Shown here: positions 7,890 through 16,297 of the stretch, one piece after another
Layout: each line of letters starts with the position of its first letter
Numbering within the stretch: position 1 is the first letter of the stretch
Source of the DNA: Termitomyces sp. T153
Taxonomy: Eukaryota > Basidiomycota > Agaricomycetes > Agaricales > Lyophyllaceae
Assembly: GCA_018296165.2 (NCBI GenBank)
Contig: JACKQL020000268.1
Span: forward strand, 1 to 20,796
DNA length: 20,796 bases
Direction of reading: 5' to 3'
Position numbers and translations under genes: made by a program
Notes under the pieces: generated by a model
Told to the model about the DNA's origin: nothing
Databases searched by the model: none
What the model saw: only the letters and a program-made list of their open reading frames with translations

Positions 7890-9330
7890 AGTCAGCACAG
7901 TCCAAAGTCATCGCATATGTTGAGTGCACAGCCACTTTCCCAGGAGTCATTCCATATATTATAGATACAGGAATCCTAGTGATTGTATACTTCTGTATTG
8001 CTGTGAATACAAGATTATAGACTGTAACAATGTTATACATTAGTGGTGAGTTTCTGGGCATGTGCTGTCCATTGGAGCTTTGGGTCAATGATAACTCCAA
8101 GGTACTAGTACAAATCCACCATGTCTACTCTTTGGGCAGTGATTGAGCTGTCAGTATTGTTGTAGAAGAGGGTGAGGTTGTTAGGAGGGAGGTCAAATCT
8201 AGATTGGGGGAAATTCATTAGTGCTAACTTTGAGAGTCCAAAGAGAGAGTTATGAAGAAGGGACCAGTCAAAGGTGTTGTCAGTGCATTCCATGATGTCT
8301 TCACAATGGCATGGATCTCCATCAGAGTCTTGACCACTGCTAAGAACATTATATTGTCAAGAAAACCTGAGGATTGTTCAGATTGCTGTTGGGAGTGGGA
8401 TACAGTTATGAGAGAGGCATTGTAAAAGGCATAGAAGAGCATTGAGAGGGGCATCTCTGAGTGTTACCATTGTCAATGGAGAACCATTCAGAGATGAAGT
8501 CATCAAAACTGAGGTGGGTGCATCTGTCAGATAGCATACATTTAGCTAGACAGATATAGCAGGCAGGGACTTTGTGCTCCATCATGTTGTATAGGAGGCA
8601 GTTCTTGACTGTGTTTGGGGAAAGCTCCTTGAATGTCTAGAAAGAGTGCAGTTGCAATGTTACCAGACCACCAAGCATCCTTGATCCTTTGGACAACCAG
8701 ATGCATGGTGTTGATGGTATTATCACTAGAGCACCCACCAAATTGGCCTGGGGGCAGCATTCCATGCTTCTCAGCAAGAAAGGAGAGGTAAGCTGCAACT
8801 AGAGTTGATAAGAGTCTTCTGATGATGTTCAGGAGACTAATTGAGCAGTATGCTTTGGCCATGTTATATGCAGGTTTCTCTGGTTTGTGTAGAACTAATG
8901 TTGTGGATTCAAGCCAACTTGGATAATAGACATACAGCTCAAAGACCACCAGGAGAATATAGTAGAGGTAGTCAACAAGGACATCTGTGCAACATTTGAG
9001 GACAATGTTGGTGATGCCATCTGGCCCTGGTGCCTTGAATGGAGGGAGGTTTTGGATGGTGGCTAGGATGCATTCCCTTGAGAAGGGTTCTGCATCTAGT
9101 AGGGGAGAAGAGTATGTGGTAGAGGAAATGGGGGAAAAAGAAGGGGGAGATGGGAAAAACAACTCAGCTAATGCTTCCACCTTTTCTAGGTTGGACTTGG
9201 CTACTTGGAGTTGGCCTCCAACATTTGAGGTCTGGTACTCTGTCTCTTGCTTGGTCAGAGGGCTTGTAGATGACATATTTGTTGGAAAAGTAGATCTGCC
9301 AAGCACTGATGCCTTCAAGCCACTCTTTCC
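7890..9330 (-). pseudogene. LINE ORF2 reverse transcriptase remnant
   Basis: The RT domain can be followed with at least one frameshift. Read 5' to 3' on the minus strand: FKAPGPDGITNIVLKCC, LVLHKPEKPAYNMAKAYCSI, LLPPGQFGGCSSDNTINTMH, LFLDIQGAFPK (motif A with its Asp), a frame change, then FDDFISEWFSIDNG, LSMLFYAFYNA, GFLDNIMFLAV (8353-8364 encodes FLDN), KLALMNFPQS, and YLGVIIDPKLQWTAHAQ near 8050-8110. Motif C should be FxDD and is FLDN, so the polymerase would be inactive. Expected Arg residues are replaced by Cys, Ser or Gln at several places. The end at about 7890 is approximate, since similarity fades after ~8040. Confidence 0.75.
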
Positions 9331-9369
9331 AGTGGCTTTCTTTGGTCAATCAGATCTCAGATGCCATTT

Positions 9370-10620
9370 TGCAGGCAAGGCAGGCTGATTTGTTGTGAGA
9401 AGGGTGGTTGGATAGGTTGCAAAACCTGAAGGCCAGATTGTCAGCTTTGTGACATACATACTTCAATGACTTGAGGTTTTTGTTCCACCAGTGCTTGGTG
9501 TGAGGGCAGAGTTTGTGGAGTGGGACCCTCCTATATGATCAAAGTGAGGTCAGTAACTTTGCAGTCAAACTCCTTGAAGAAGGAGATCAATCTTGCAGGT
9601 GAGCAAGTCTGCATTTGCTCCTTGAGAGCATTATTGAAAGATTCCCAGTCTGTGGACTGAATGTTGCAGGAGGGTGGAGAAGAAGAGCAGGGCAGGGGGA
9701 GTTCAATTTCTGTAATGACTGGAAGGTGATCAGCTAGATTTGGGCACATTTATGGATCAATGTTGCAGCATATGATGGGGTTGGACTTGGAGTGTGACTC
9801 CCAGATACCTTTAGAGTAGGGATGCCTGGCAGGAGTGCCAGTTCCATGTCATAAATAGTTAGTAGGTTGAGAAGGGGTTGAATGAAGTCTGCCATGCTAT
9901 TAAGATGGCAGTTGTCTACTGTCTCCCACAGCAGGTGGTGTTGGTTGAAATCCCTTAGCCAGACCATGTGTTCAGAGGAGGTGGAGTGGGCAATGTGAAA
10001 GGAGGAAGAGTGTAACAGATTGGGCCCTCTGGCCTATTTTGGACTTAGTAGCACAGCCACCCCCCTAGTCTTTGTCCTTACCACTGTGTGTAGTCACCTT
10101 TTCCACTATAGAATTGGGTCATACACACTTGGGACTGGGGACTGAGGCTCACCTGTAACCAACTGTTACAAAGAGAGAAAAGTAGAAAGTGAGGACATCA
10201 CCTTGTTATGCTTGCAGTCATTGTAAATCTTGAACAGCAACAGAAAGCTAAATTTGCCAGTGAAGCAGACTGCTGAGATGTCCATGGAGTTGATGGTCAC
10301 TTAAGTGTAGGCATTTGTCAAGATGTTTGTGTTTTGGGATTGTGTGCTGCTATTGCATATGTGATCAGAGGAGTAGATCACCTTTCAGAAGTTGGATGCT
10401 CTGGTGTTTCCCAAACAGTCAAGGAACAGCTCTTGGATAGCAAGGATGTCTCAGTCTTCTGGTTGAGCTGATGTCAGAAGTTCAGCTTGTGCAACATTGG
10501 ATTTACATACATTTTGTTGCCATATCTGCAGCTTGCCTGGTGCCAAAGGGGAGCAGTGGTTTATTGTTTAGTGGAGGAGGTGGTGCCTGTGGCATGTTTT
10601 GTCCCCTGTTTCCTAGGTTG
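9370..10620 (-). pseudogene. LINE ORF2 N-terminal AP-like endonuclease remnant
   Basis: Near 10540-10380 the minus strand reads WQQNVCKSNVAQAELLTSAQ, a TGA, DILAIQEL, then NTRASNF and a second TGA; this is the N-terminus of Tad1-like ORF2 with IQE carrying the metal-binding Glu, and both TGAs stand where Trp is expected. FKIYNDC follows near 10220. At 9967-9734 come WLRDFNQHHLLW (the GDFN motif, Gly changed to Arg) and PLLNLLTIYDMELALLPGIP. At 9749-9531 DHLPVITEIELP matches the DH-containing end of the endonuclease. Many stops break the frame, so no product is expected. The enzyme class normally nicks target DNA to prime reverse transcription. Confidence 0.7.
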
Positions 10621-10624
10621 GTGA

Positions 10625-11870
10625 TAAGACCCACTTGTCACTGAGCACCATTACTGACATCTCTGACTATCTTATCTGGGCAGCATCTCATGTGGACACA
10701 ACATGATTATGCACAAGTCATGCAACATTATCATGTGTGGTCTAGCCCCAAGGTCTGGAACAACATAGCCATTGCACAGGATTCTAGTGACCACAAATCT
10801 GTTGAATCACAAGCCTCATCTCATGGAGTCTAGCCCTTGGATCTAGAACAATAAGGTCAAGACCTTTCCTTAGCAACATTACTTAGCCACAACAATACTT
10901 CTCAAAATGGATATTAAAGGCCATGTGACTCCTTACTTATCATTTCTCTTGTCTTGCTTACAAACATACTTGAATGACATCTACACTTTAGATATTGACA
11001 TGAGGTATGCTTTTTTTCTTACTGACACCTATTATGCATCTTTTTGACATTGCATACATACACTTGGTTACCATACTGACATCCAGTATGTATTATGGAC
11101 ACTTTGGCAGATGCTGTTTCTGGCAGTGACTATCTTTCCTTTCTGAGTACTATACTTATGAACAGTATAAATACTGCCTGTACATACAGCTAGAATAGAC
11201 AATCCACCAGAGTATTGTCCTCCCCTTAGTATTCTTCAGCTCTTAGGCTTCAGCTCTCTTCTTATCACTCTTTCTCATCATTGTTAACAACTTAGCAACT
11301 AGTCTTGATGACCTTGTTATTTGATTTAGCATGGGTACCAGCTGCAGGTACTCTTTAGTGTGCTGCAACTTAGCAATGCTAGTGACTGCAGCTAGCAACC
11401 AGTTTGCATTTATTTTCCCACTCCTACCAATTTCACTTACTCCCTTCTCCCATCTTTCCACCTGTTGCTAGGCACTTACCATCCTTAGCAATCTTCCTTG
11501 TCACCCTAGTTCTTAGTGACTTGTTTTGCATCCCTATCATTTTATTCCTCTTCCTTGATATCTTTCACTTTCCTACCCACTCTATTGTTTCCAATCATTT
11601 AGTCCACCCCTTTTACTGACTTATTTCCTTCCCCTTTTCTTAGCAATTTCTGCCAGTGACCTTGCATCATCATTTGGAAAGTTAGGCTAGGCTAGCAATA
11701 GTGACCTTTTTCACTTGTCTCCTACATCACCCATTCATCCATTAGCTCTTGTTTTCTGGGATGTTTACCAACTTGCCCTCATTACTTCCTATTGCCAGCT
11801 ACCCCATATAGTTGCTCATGTTTAGACTTTCTTTTGTTTTTTCTGCATGGCAGCTAGGTGGCATAGGAGC
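10625..11870. other. Unidentified ~1.25-kb insertion between LINE ORF1 and ORF2
   Basis: No coding frame of interest; LINE homology resumes on both sides, so this is an insertion or replacement. Its left part begins after GATAAGACCCACT with TGTCACTGAGCACC and has recurrent TACTGACATC/TACTGACACC words (about 10649, 11021, 11073), including a CATACTG-ACATC-CAGTATG inverted repeat at 11072-11090. A TATA box lies at 11166. Downstream of it the plus strand is pyrimidine-rich (11230-11840). This layout suggests a solo LTR or LTR plus leader on the plus strand, but matching ends and a target duplication could not be found. CpG is nearly absent. Confidence 0.4.
11166..11172 (+). promoter_or_regulatory. 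TATA-box-like element in the inserted segment
   Basis: AACAGTATAAATACTGCC on the plus strand, flanked on one side by TGACATC-type repeats and on the other by a pyrimidine-rich leader. This is the usual position for a promoter inside a fungal LTR. It is opposite to the LINE genes, so it is not their promoter. Confidence 0.4.
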
Positions 11871-11879
11871 ACATCATTA

Positions 11880-12795
11880 GAAGGTGAAGCCAAAGCCTCC
11901 CAGGTTGCCCATCTTACTGGGGGCTCTAGAGCTCAACAGGGTGTTCTGAGGTGTATTATCTACTCAAGGAGTTGATGTTGGGTGGATCCTTGCTTGAAGA
12001 AGTTCACTTGCTGCTGATGGGATTGGGGGTCCTTGGAGTGGCAGGGTCTATGTGGATTCATGTTTTGGTGGTGCTGTGGCCCATGTTGACAGGTCATTGG
12101 AAGTACAGCATCTTGTTCTTGGAGAATCATTTCTCAAAGGCCTTGCATTGTTTCTTGAATTCTGGGCATTCACCATCTGCACTGGTGTGAGTAGACTCAG
12201 GTCCACAGGATATGCACCTGTGCAGCACAGCAGAGCAGTGTGCTATCATGTGGCTAGTACTTGTGCACCTGACACATGCCTGCTCCTTGGAGCATTTGTT
12301 CTTGATGTGGCTGTAGTGTTGGCAGTTGCTATAGTAGATTGGCTCTCAGATGTCTTTACAGATTGTGACTTGTTGTTCCTCTATGAAATGCAGTTACAGA
12401 TGAGGTTGTTGACTGTGTTGGAATTTTTGCGGGTAATCTTGAGCAATGCTACTGTCTGTTTTGCTGAGCAGAGATTAGAATTCTTGAGCTAGAGTGTTGA
12501 TGCAATGGAGTCCAGTGCCAGGCTATTTTTGAATTCAATAGTTTGTAGACAGTTGACATTGTCTGGGTTGAGGGGGCAAATGCACAGGATGAACCTTTCA
12601 ATGACAGTGAAGGCCTTGTTGTCAACCTCCATGTTTTCACCAAATATCTTGCTGAAAGAGACTCATTTAGTGAGCACAGATTGTTGGAACCTTTTGGCAG
12701 ACTCAACACTATCAAACTTAGCAATGTATGCACCAGCATTCAGTGTTCTGAGACCTATAGCCTGAGTCCTGAGTGTAACAAACTTGATTTCCCTG
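11880..12795 (-). pseudogene. LINE ORF1 (gag-like, CCHC zinc knuckles) remnant
   Basis: Minus-strand segments, in order: IKFVTLRTQAIGLRTLNAG, SVESAKRFQQSV, KAFTVIERFILC, then EEQQVTICKDI, EPIYYSNCQHYSHIKNKC, SKEQACVRCTSTSHMIAHC, LHRCISCGPESTHTSADG and ECPEFKKQCKAF. The spaced Cys/His residues form consecutive zinc knuckles typical of LINE ORF1 RNA-binding proteins, and the ECPEF ending is a familiar mark of this group. TGA codons near 12667, 12141 and 12125 stand where Trp is likely (TGG to TGA); TAG codons also occur. The 5' part is missing where it meets the gypsy remnant. Nothing functional would be made. Confidence 0.65.
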
Positions 12796-13440
12796 TCTTC
12801 TGCCTAGTTCAACAATGAAGTCCACTGACACAACACTCTAGTGGGCAGCTGGAATAGGAAGAGGGTGGAGCTGACCCATGGGTGACTGGCAACAAGGCTT
12901 TATGCAGAGGCAGAGATCATAGGTGCTGGTGTAGGTGCCCATGTATTGGAATATCTGAGGCCACCAGTGGTTCTGGGACACCAGTTCTAGTATATTCCAT
13001 CTATGAGGATGTCTGGCTACACAAGAGTCATGATGTTGCTCTACAATGTGTTGGCAGAGTTTCAGAATGTTGGGCAAATAGATGCCACTCAAAAGGTTAG
13101 AAGCCTATCCTGAAGACCCCACTCATTGGCATGCACTAACTCAACTCCACTTGCTCATCAGGCTTATAGGGCCTGGGCAGCCTGGGAAACAGCATCCTCT
13201 TGTGCAACCTCTCAATTTCCTTGTCTGATGTCCTTAAAGATGTTTGTCTTGTCCTCTTGGACCACAATTCCTTCTAGAACACAAATAGCAAAGAGCTCAG
13301 GCTTGAGGAGGAGGATGATGTTGTTATTATTCTCTACCACAGTACCATTTATGGTCAGCCCACCTAAACAATGTCTCTGGTCTGCCCATGCTCTGTCCAG
13401 GTTTGTGATGCAGCAAAAAGTCAAACTTAGCCAGATATAG
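12795..13440 (-). pseudogene. Gypsy RNase H-integrase linker and integrase N-terminus remnant
   Basis: Downstream of RNase H the minus strand reads NNIILLLKPELFAICVLEGI and VVQEDKTNIFKDIRQGN, the usual linker. The integrase zinc-binding domain follows: LPNILKLCQHIVEQHHDSCV, ARHPHRWNILELVSQNHWWP and TSTYDLCLCIKPCCQSPMG, with the H-H-C-C residues recognisable. A TAG precedes SVVSVDFIVEL, the start of the catalytic core with its first Asp. Homology then stops near 12797, leaving no room for the rest of the D,D-35-E core. The DNA from there on is LINE ORF1. Confidence 0.7.
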
Positions 13441-14531
13441 GGACCACCAAGCTTGGCATCAATTGAGCTTCTTAGCTGTGCAGAAGAATTCAAGGTTCTT
13501 GTAATCTGTCCAGACTTTAAACTTATGCCATGTGCTCTCAAGAAAATGCCACCATTCCTCAAAGGACCAAATAATGGCAAACATCTCCTTGTCATGGATC
13601 TTGTAGTTCCATTCTACTGCATTAAGGTTTTTGGAGTAGAAAGCTATGGAATGCCACTTGCTATTCTCCTTTGACTTCTGGGAGAGGACTGCTCCCATTG
13701 CAAAGTCCAAGCTATTCACTTCAACACAGAAGAAAGAGTCATCATCTGGAAACAGGAGGACTGGTTTTGAGGTACCAGCTTGCTTGAGGGCACCAAAGGC
13801 AACTTGCTGCAAGGACTCCCACCACTATGCTGTGTCCTTGGTAGTGAGGTCAAAGAGGGCATAGGCATGGTGGGAGAAATCCTATATAAATCTTGAATAG
13901 AAGTTGACAAACCCTAAAAAGGCTTGTACTTCCTTCTTGTTCCTTGGCTCAGGCCACTCCACTACACCCACAACTTTAACAGGGTCCATCTCTGCCATTC
14001 CATGTGAGATGATCAAGCTTAGGTACTCAACCTTAGTCTGCTCAAACTCACACTTCTCTAGCTTCAGATAGAGCTGGTGTTGGCAGAGGCATTCTAAGAC
14101 AATGTGCATGACTTAGCAATGCTCCTCCAAGGTCTTGGTGTAGATGAGGATATTGTCAAGATACATGCAAATGACACCTTTCACAATCAGATTATGGAAA
14201 ATGTCATTCATTATAGTTTGGAAGGTGGCCAGGCTATTGGTGAGTCCAAAGAACATCACTAGAGGTTCAAAGAGTCTACAATTGGTTTGTAATGCTGCCT
14301 TCCACTCATCTCCTTCTTTGATGTGCACATTGGTGTAGCCCCAATAGATGTCCAGCTTGGTGAAATAGCATGCACCTCAAAGGCTGTTGACAAGTTCAGA
14401 GATGAGTGGTAAGGAATAGCAATTTTTTACCATCATTGCATTCAAGACTTGATAGTCCTGAACCAGACACAAAGACCTATCTTTCTTCTTAATGAGAAAG
14501 ACTGGGGAAGCCATTGGGGCATTGGGGACTT
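13440..14531 (-). pseudogene. Gypsy reverse transcriptase and RNase H remnant
   Basis: RT landmarks in order: APMASPVFLIKKKDRSL, VQDYQVLNAMMVKNCYSLP, YFTKLDIYWGYTNVHIKEGD (catalytic Asp in KLD), FEPLVMFFGLTNSLATFQ, CMYLDNILIYTKTLEEH, YLKLEKCEFEQTKVEYLSLI, then WPEPRNKKEVQAFLGFVNFY. The YxDD motif is YLDN (14152-14163). A TGA at 14377-14379 falls in SL-stop-GACYFTKLD, where Arg is expected. RNase H follows: FFCVEVNSLDFAMGAVLSQ, WHSIAFYSKNLNAVEWNY, IHDKEMFAIIWSFEEWWHFL and VWTDYKNLEFFCTAKKLN, keeping the acidic residues. Polymerase activity is lost. The order RT-RH-IN fits Ty3/gypsy, not copia. Confidence 0.8.
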
Positions 14532-14925
14532 AGAGGTGTATCAATATAAAGAAAAATCTAAATTAAATAATATAAATATTCATTTATTATGTCTTTTAAA
14601 AAAATATTTACCATTTAATGGAAGGTACTTTAATAATAAATACTTGAATAGACTATTTTAGAGGTGAAAATGAGATACTACGTATATTTGGAAAAAATAA
14701 AGTTATTTTCTCTCCTTGCCCTGTCCCCCCTGTATGAATCCAGTGACCTCTCCATAGGAGCCACAGGTTTTTTTTTTTCTGATTCTAGGGGCAAAGGTTG
14801 AGTCCTACGTATAGGAAAAGGGATTCATAAAGGGGAAAAAATAATCAAGAAAATAGTTTACTTAAAAATATTAAAGAGATAGAATTAGGTTATAATTTTA
14901 AAGGGAATAACCAGATCAGAAATAT

Positions 14926-14943
14926 TAAATCCATATGGATTTA
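14926..14943. repeat. 18-bp perfect palindrome in mitochondrial-like DNA
   Basis: TAAATCCATATGGATTTA is its own reverse complement. Short perfect palindromes of this type are frequent in fungal mitochondrial intergenic DNA. No function is assigned. Confidence 0.7.
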
Positions 14944-15020
14944 TTGTTAAGAGTTAAGAGAAACTTTCTCAAAATGATGATTAAAATACCTAAAGATGTT
15001 AAATAAATTATTACTTTCTG

Positions 15021-15751
15021 TTAATTTTTAGGAGGGTTATTCAATAAATCTCTAACTTTTTTCTTGCTCTCTTCTAATTCATTAACCTGAGCATTTTGAA
15101 CTTCCTTCAGAACATTTATGAATTCCTTACGATCTTTATTACTTAAATTTTCAAACCCTTTAGTTTTTGAGATTACTTCATTTACAATATTAATATCCTG
15201 ATTTTTATCATTGACAGCAGATACATTTTTTTGTACCGCCTCTGCCCAAGTTTCAGTAGAACTCTTAGGAGATAATACTTTATTAATACCACTACCTATT
15301 AGTGGTATTAATAAAAAAAAAGTGATTTGAATCTTTTAGAATTTGATCTACACCAAGCATTAAACCTAACACCTATATGCGGAGCATAATCACAAGCACC
15401 TTTAGCGCACATTACAATTTTAGCTATTCAAGTTTTATCTAAGGGAGAGTTTCGAACTTCTAGTTCATCAGTATTTATAATTTTATATATATAACAACTC
15501 CTATGATAACTTATATAGATGTTATATAAAACAAACACAAAAGCTACAATCATAGCTATATATACAAAATAAATATTTAACTCTAATAAACCTCTAGCTC
15601 TTCCTAACAATGTTAAGATACTAATTCCTCCTAGGACTCTTAAAATTCTAATTAAAGGTTTATCTTGTAACTCTAAAATATGGGCAGGTAAATTAGGAGT
15701 AGTTCACCCCTTATGTATACCTCTTCTAATAAAAAATGTTTTCATATTCAT
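15021..15751 (-). pseudogene. Mitochondrial-type membrane protein ORF, frameshifted
   Basis: Starting from ATG at 15749-15751 (MNMKTFFIRRGIHKG), the minus frame continues to a TAA at 15021-15023, provided TGA is read as Trp at 15704-15706 and 15428-15430 and one base is missing in a run of nine T (15313-15321). The product would be about 243 residues: a basic N-terminus, two hydrophobic stretches (ILRVLGGISILTLLG and IYFVYIAMIVAFVFVLYNIY), HRSCYIYKI, ELEVRNSPLDKT, and a Lys/Glu-rich, probably coiled-coil C-terminus ending LLNNPPKN. It resembles hypothetical proteins I associate with Agaricomycete mitochondrial genomes; the function is unknown. In the nuclear code it is closed by both TGAs, so it cannot be expressed from here as a whole. 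Confidence 0.6.
15279..15315. repeat. Perfect 16-bp hairpin inside the mitochondrial ORF
   Basis: TTTATTAATACCACTA and its exact reverse complement flank the 5-nt loop CCTAT. The hairpin lies within the coding frame and directly beside the T9 run carrying the frameshift. It encodes about LLIPLIGSGINK on the minus strand. It may be a mobile hairpin element of the kind seen in fungal mitochondrial DNA. Confidence 0.8.
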
Positions 15752-15826
15752 ATATATATTAATTATTTATTTAAAAATTTTAAAAATAGAAAAGTTTGTT
15801 AATAATATTATTTACTTATGATTTAT

Positions 15827-16133
15827 TGTCACGATCAAAAGCCTTTGATCGACGTCTATGTAAGCGGCACGACCCTCCCTCGATCGTGCCTAACGCGTCG
15901 CGTACGCCCTCCTATTATATCACACCATTGTCGCACTGTTGACAATGGTCGCTTTGTCTTTTTCTCTCGACGGACTTTGTATATAATCTCAGCTACAGCT
16001 TCCCCTGTCCTCGTCCTGCTTCCTTTTCCCCACTGACATAGAGCTCGTCAGGTCTGTTATAACTCACGTCCTGCTTCCTTTTCCCCACTGACATAGAGCT
16101 CATCAGTCCTTTTGGACTCGATTCTTTCTCTCT
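15827..16133 (+). repeat. Ngaro A1 terminal repeat
   Basis: Matches A2 at 304 of 307 positions with no gaps (offset 4386); the differences are at 15916/20302, 16047/20433 and 16102/20488. It contains three perfect inverted repeats: CGATCAAA-AGCC-TTTGATCG (15832-15851), GGCACGA with TCGTGCC just beyond it, and ACCATTGTC with GACAATGGT (15924-15949). A 40-bp block is repeated with a 55-bp period (from 16012 and from 16067). It holds the likely promoter. Confidence 0.9.
15980..15986 (+). promoter_or_regulatory. Ngaro promoter TATA box (A1)
   Basis: TTTGTATATAATC lies about 310 bp upstream of the gag ATG and inside the A1 repeat. An identical copy is at 20366-20372 in A2. This is the natural place for transcription of the element to start; the start site itself is not seen. 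Confidence 0.5.
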
Positions 16134-16297
16134 GCAGGACGCGTCTTTTAGCAGGCACCACGTGTACATTGAGTCGTCTTCGCCTCCCAAACGGTCGGTT
16201 TGCCCCAGCAAGCTACCGTCAAACACCATCCCCTCCTCCATCACCTTTATCGTCACATCTTCCTTCACTTACACCTTCACCAACACAGTCTGCAGCC

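Larger units (their letters stand above)
7890..12795 (-). mobile_element. Tad1-like non-LTR retrotransposon (LINE), decayed and interrupted
   Basis: The minus strand carries, in the right order, LINE ORF1 (about 12795-11880) and ORF2 (about 10620-7890: AP-type endonuclease then reverse transcriptase). Motifs match the Tad1-like LINEs common in Agaricomycetes, as I know that family. The two ORFs are separated by about 1.25 kb of foreign-looking DNA at 10625-11870. Stops, frameshifts and loss of CpG run throughout. The 5' end abuts a gypsy integrase remnant near 12790-12800. No poly-A or other 3' terminus is recognisable around 7890. Confidence 0.75.
12795..14531 (-). mobile_element. Ty3/gypsy LTR retrotransposon remnant (pol: RT-RNase H-integrase start)
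   Basis: Read on the minus strand, pol runs from the middle of the RT fingers (near 14531) through RNase H to the first strand of the integrase core (near 12797), where LINE ORF1 sequence takes over. Both ends are truncations: mitochondrial-like DNA begins at about 14532. No gag, protease or LTR was recognised in contact with it. Stops and frame breaks are frequent, and many Arg positions are Cys, Gln, His or stop. Confidence 0.8.
14532..15826. other. Mitochondrial-like DNA segment (NUMT candidate)
   Basis: The base composition shifts abruptly to AT-rich with no shared words with the gypsy sequence on its left or the Ngaro element on its right. The minus strand holds a long reading frame that needs TGA read as Trp, and the segment has perfect palindromes, both typical of fungal mitochondrial DNA. 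Positions 14532-15020 contain no gene I recognise; there is a T-tract near 14768 and the palindrome at 14926-14943. Because nuclear transposons flank both sides, a nuclear copy of mitochondrial DNA is the simplest reading; an assembly join is the alternative. Confidence 0.65.

Noticed and set aside
12449..12765. Open frames on both strands in the LINE ORF1 region
   Set aside because: They are in other frames than the zinc-knuckle segments and have no recognisable similarity.
14700..14850. Possible mitochondrial tRNA in the AT-rich segment
   Set aside because: Some stem-like words are present, but no full cloverleaf with acceptor, D, anticodon and T arms could be drawn.
15827..16133. Conventional LTR of a gypsy or copia element
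   Set aside because: There is no matching LTR at the far end in simple order; the repeats are split as A1 and B1-A2-B2, and the element has a tyrosine recombinase instead of an integrase and no protease.
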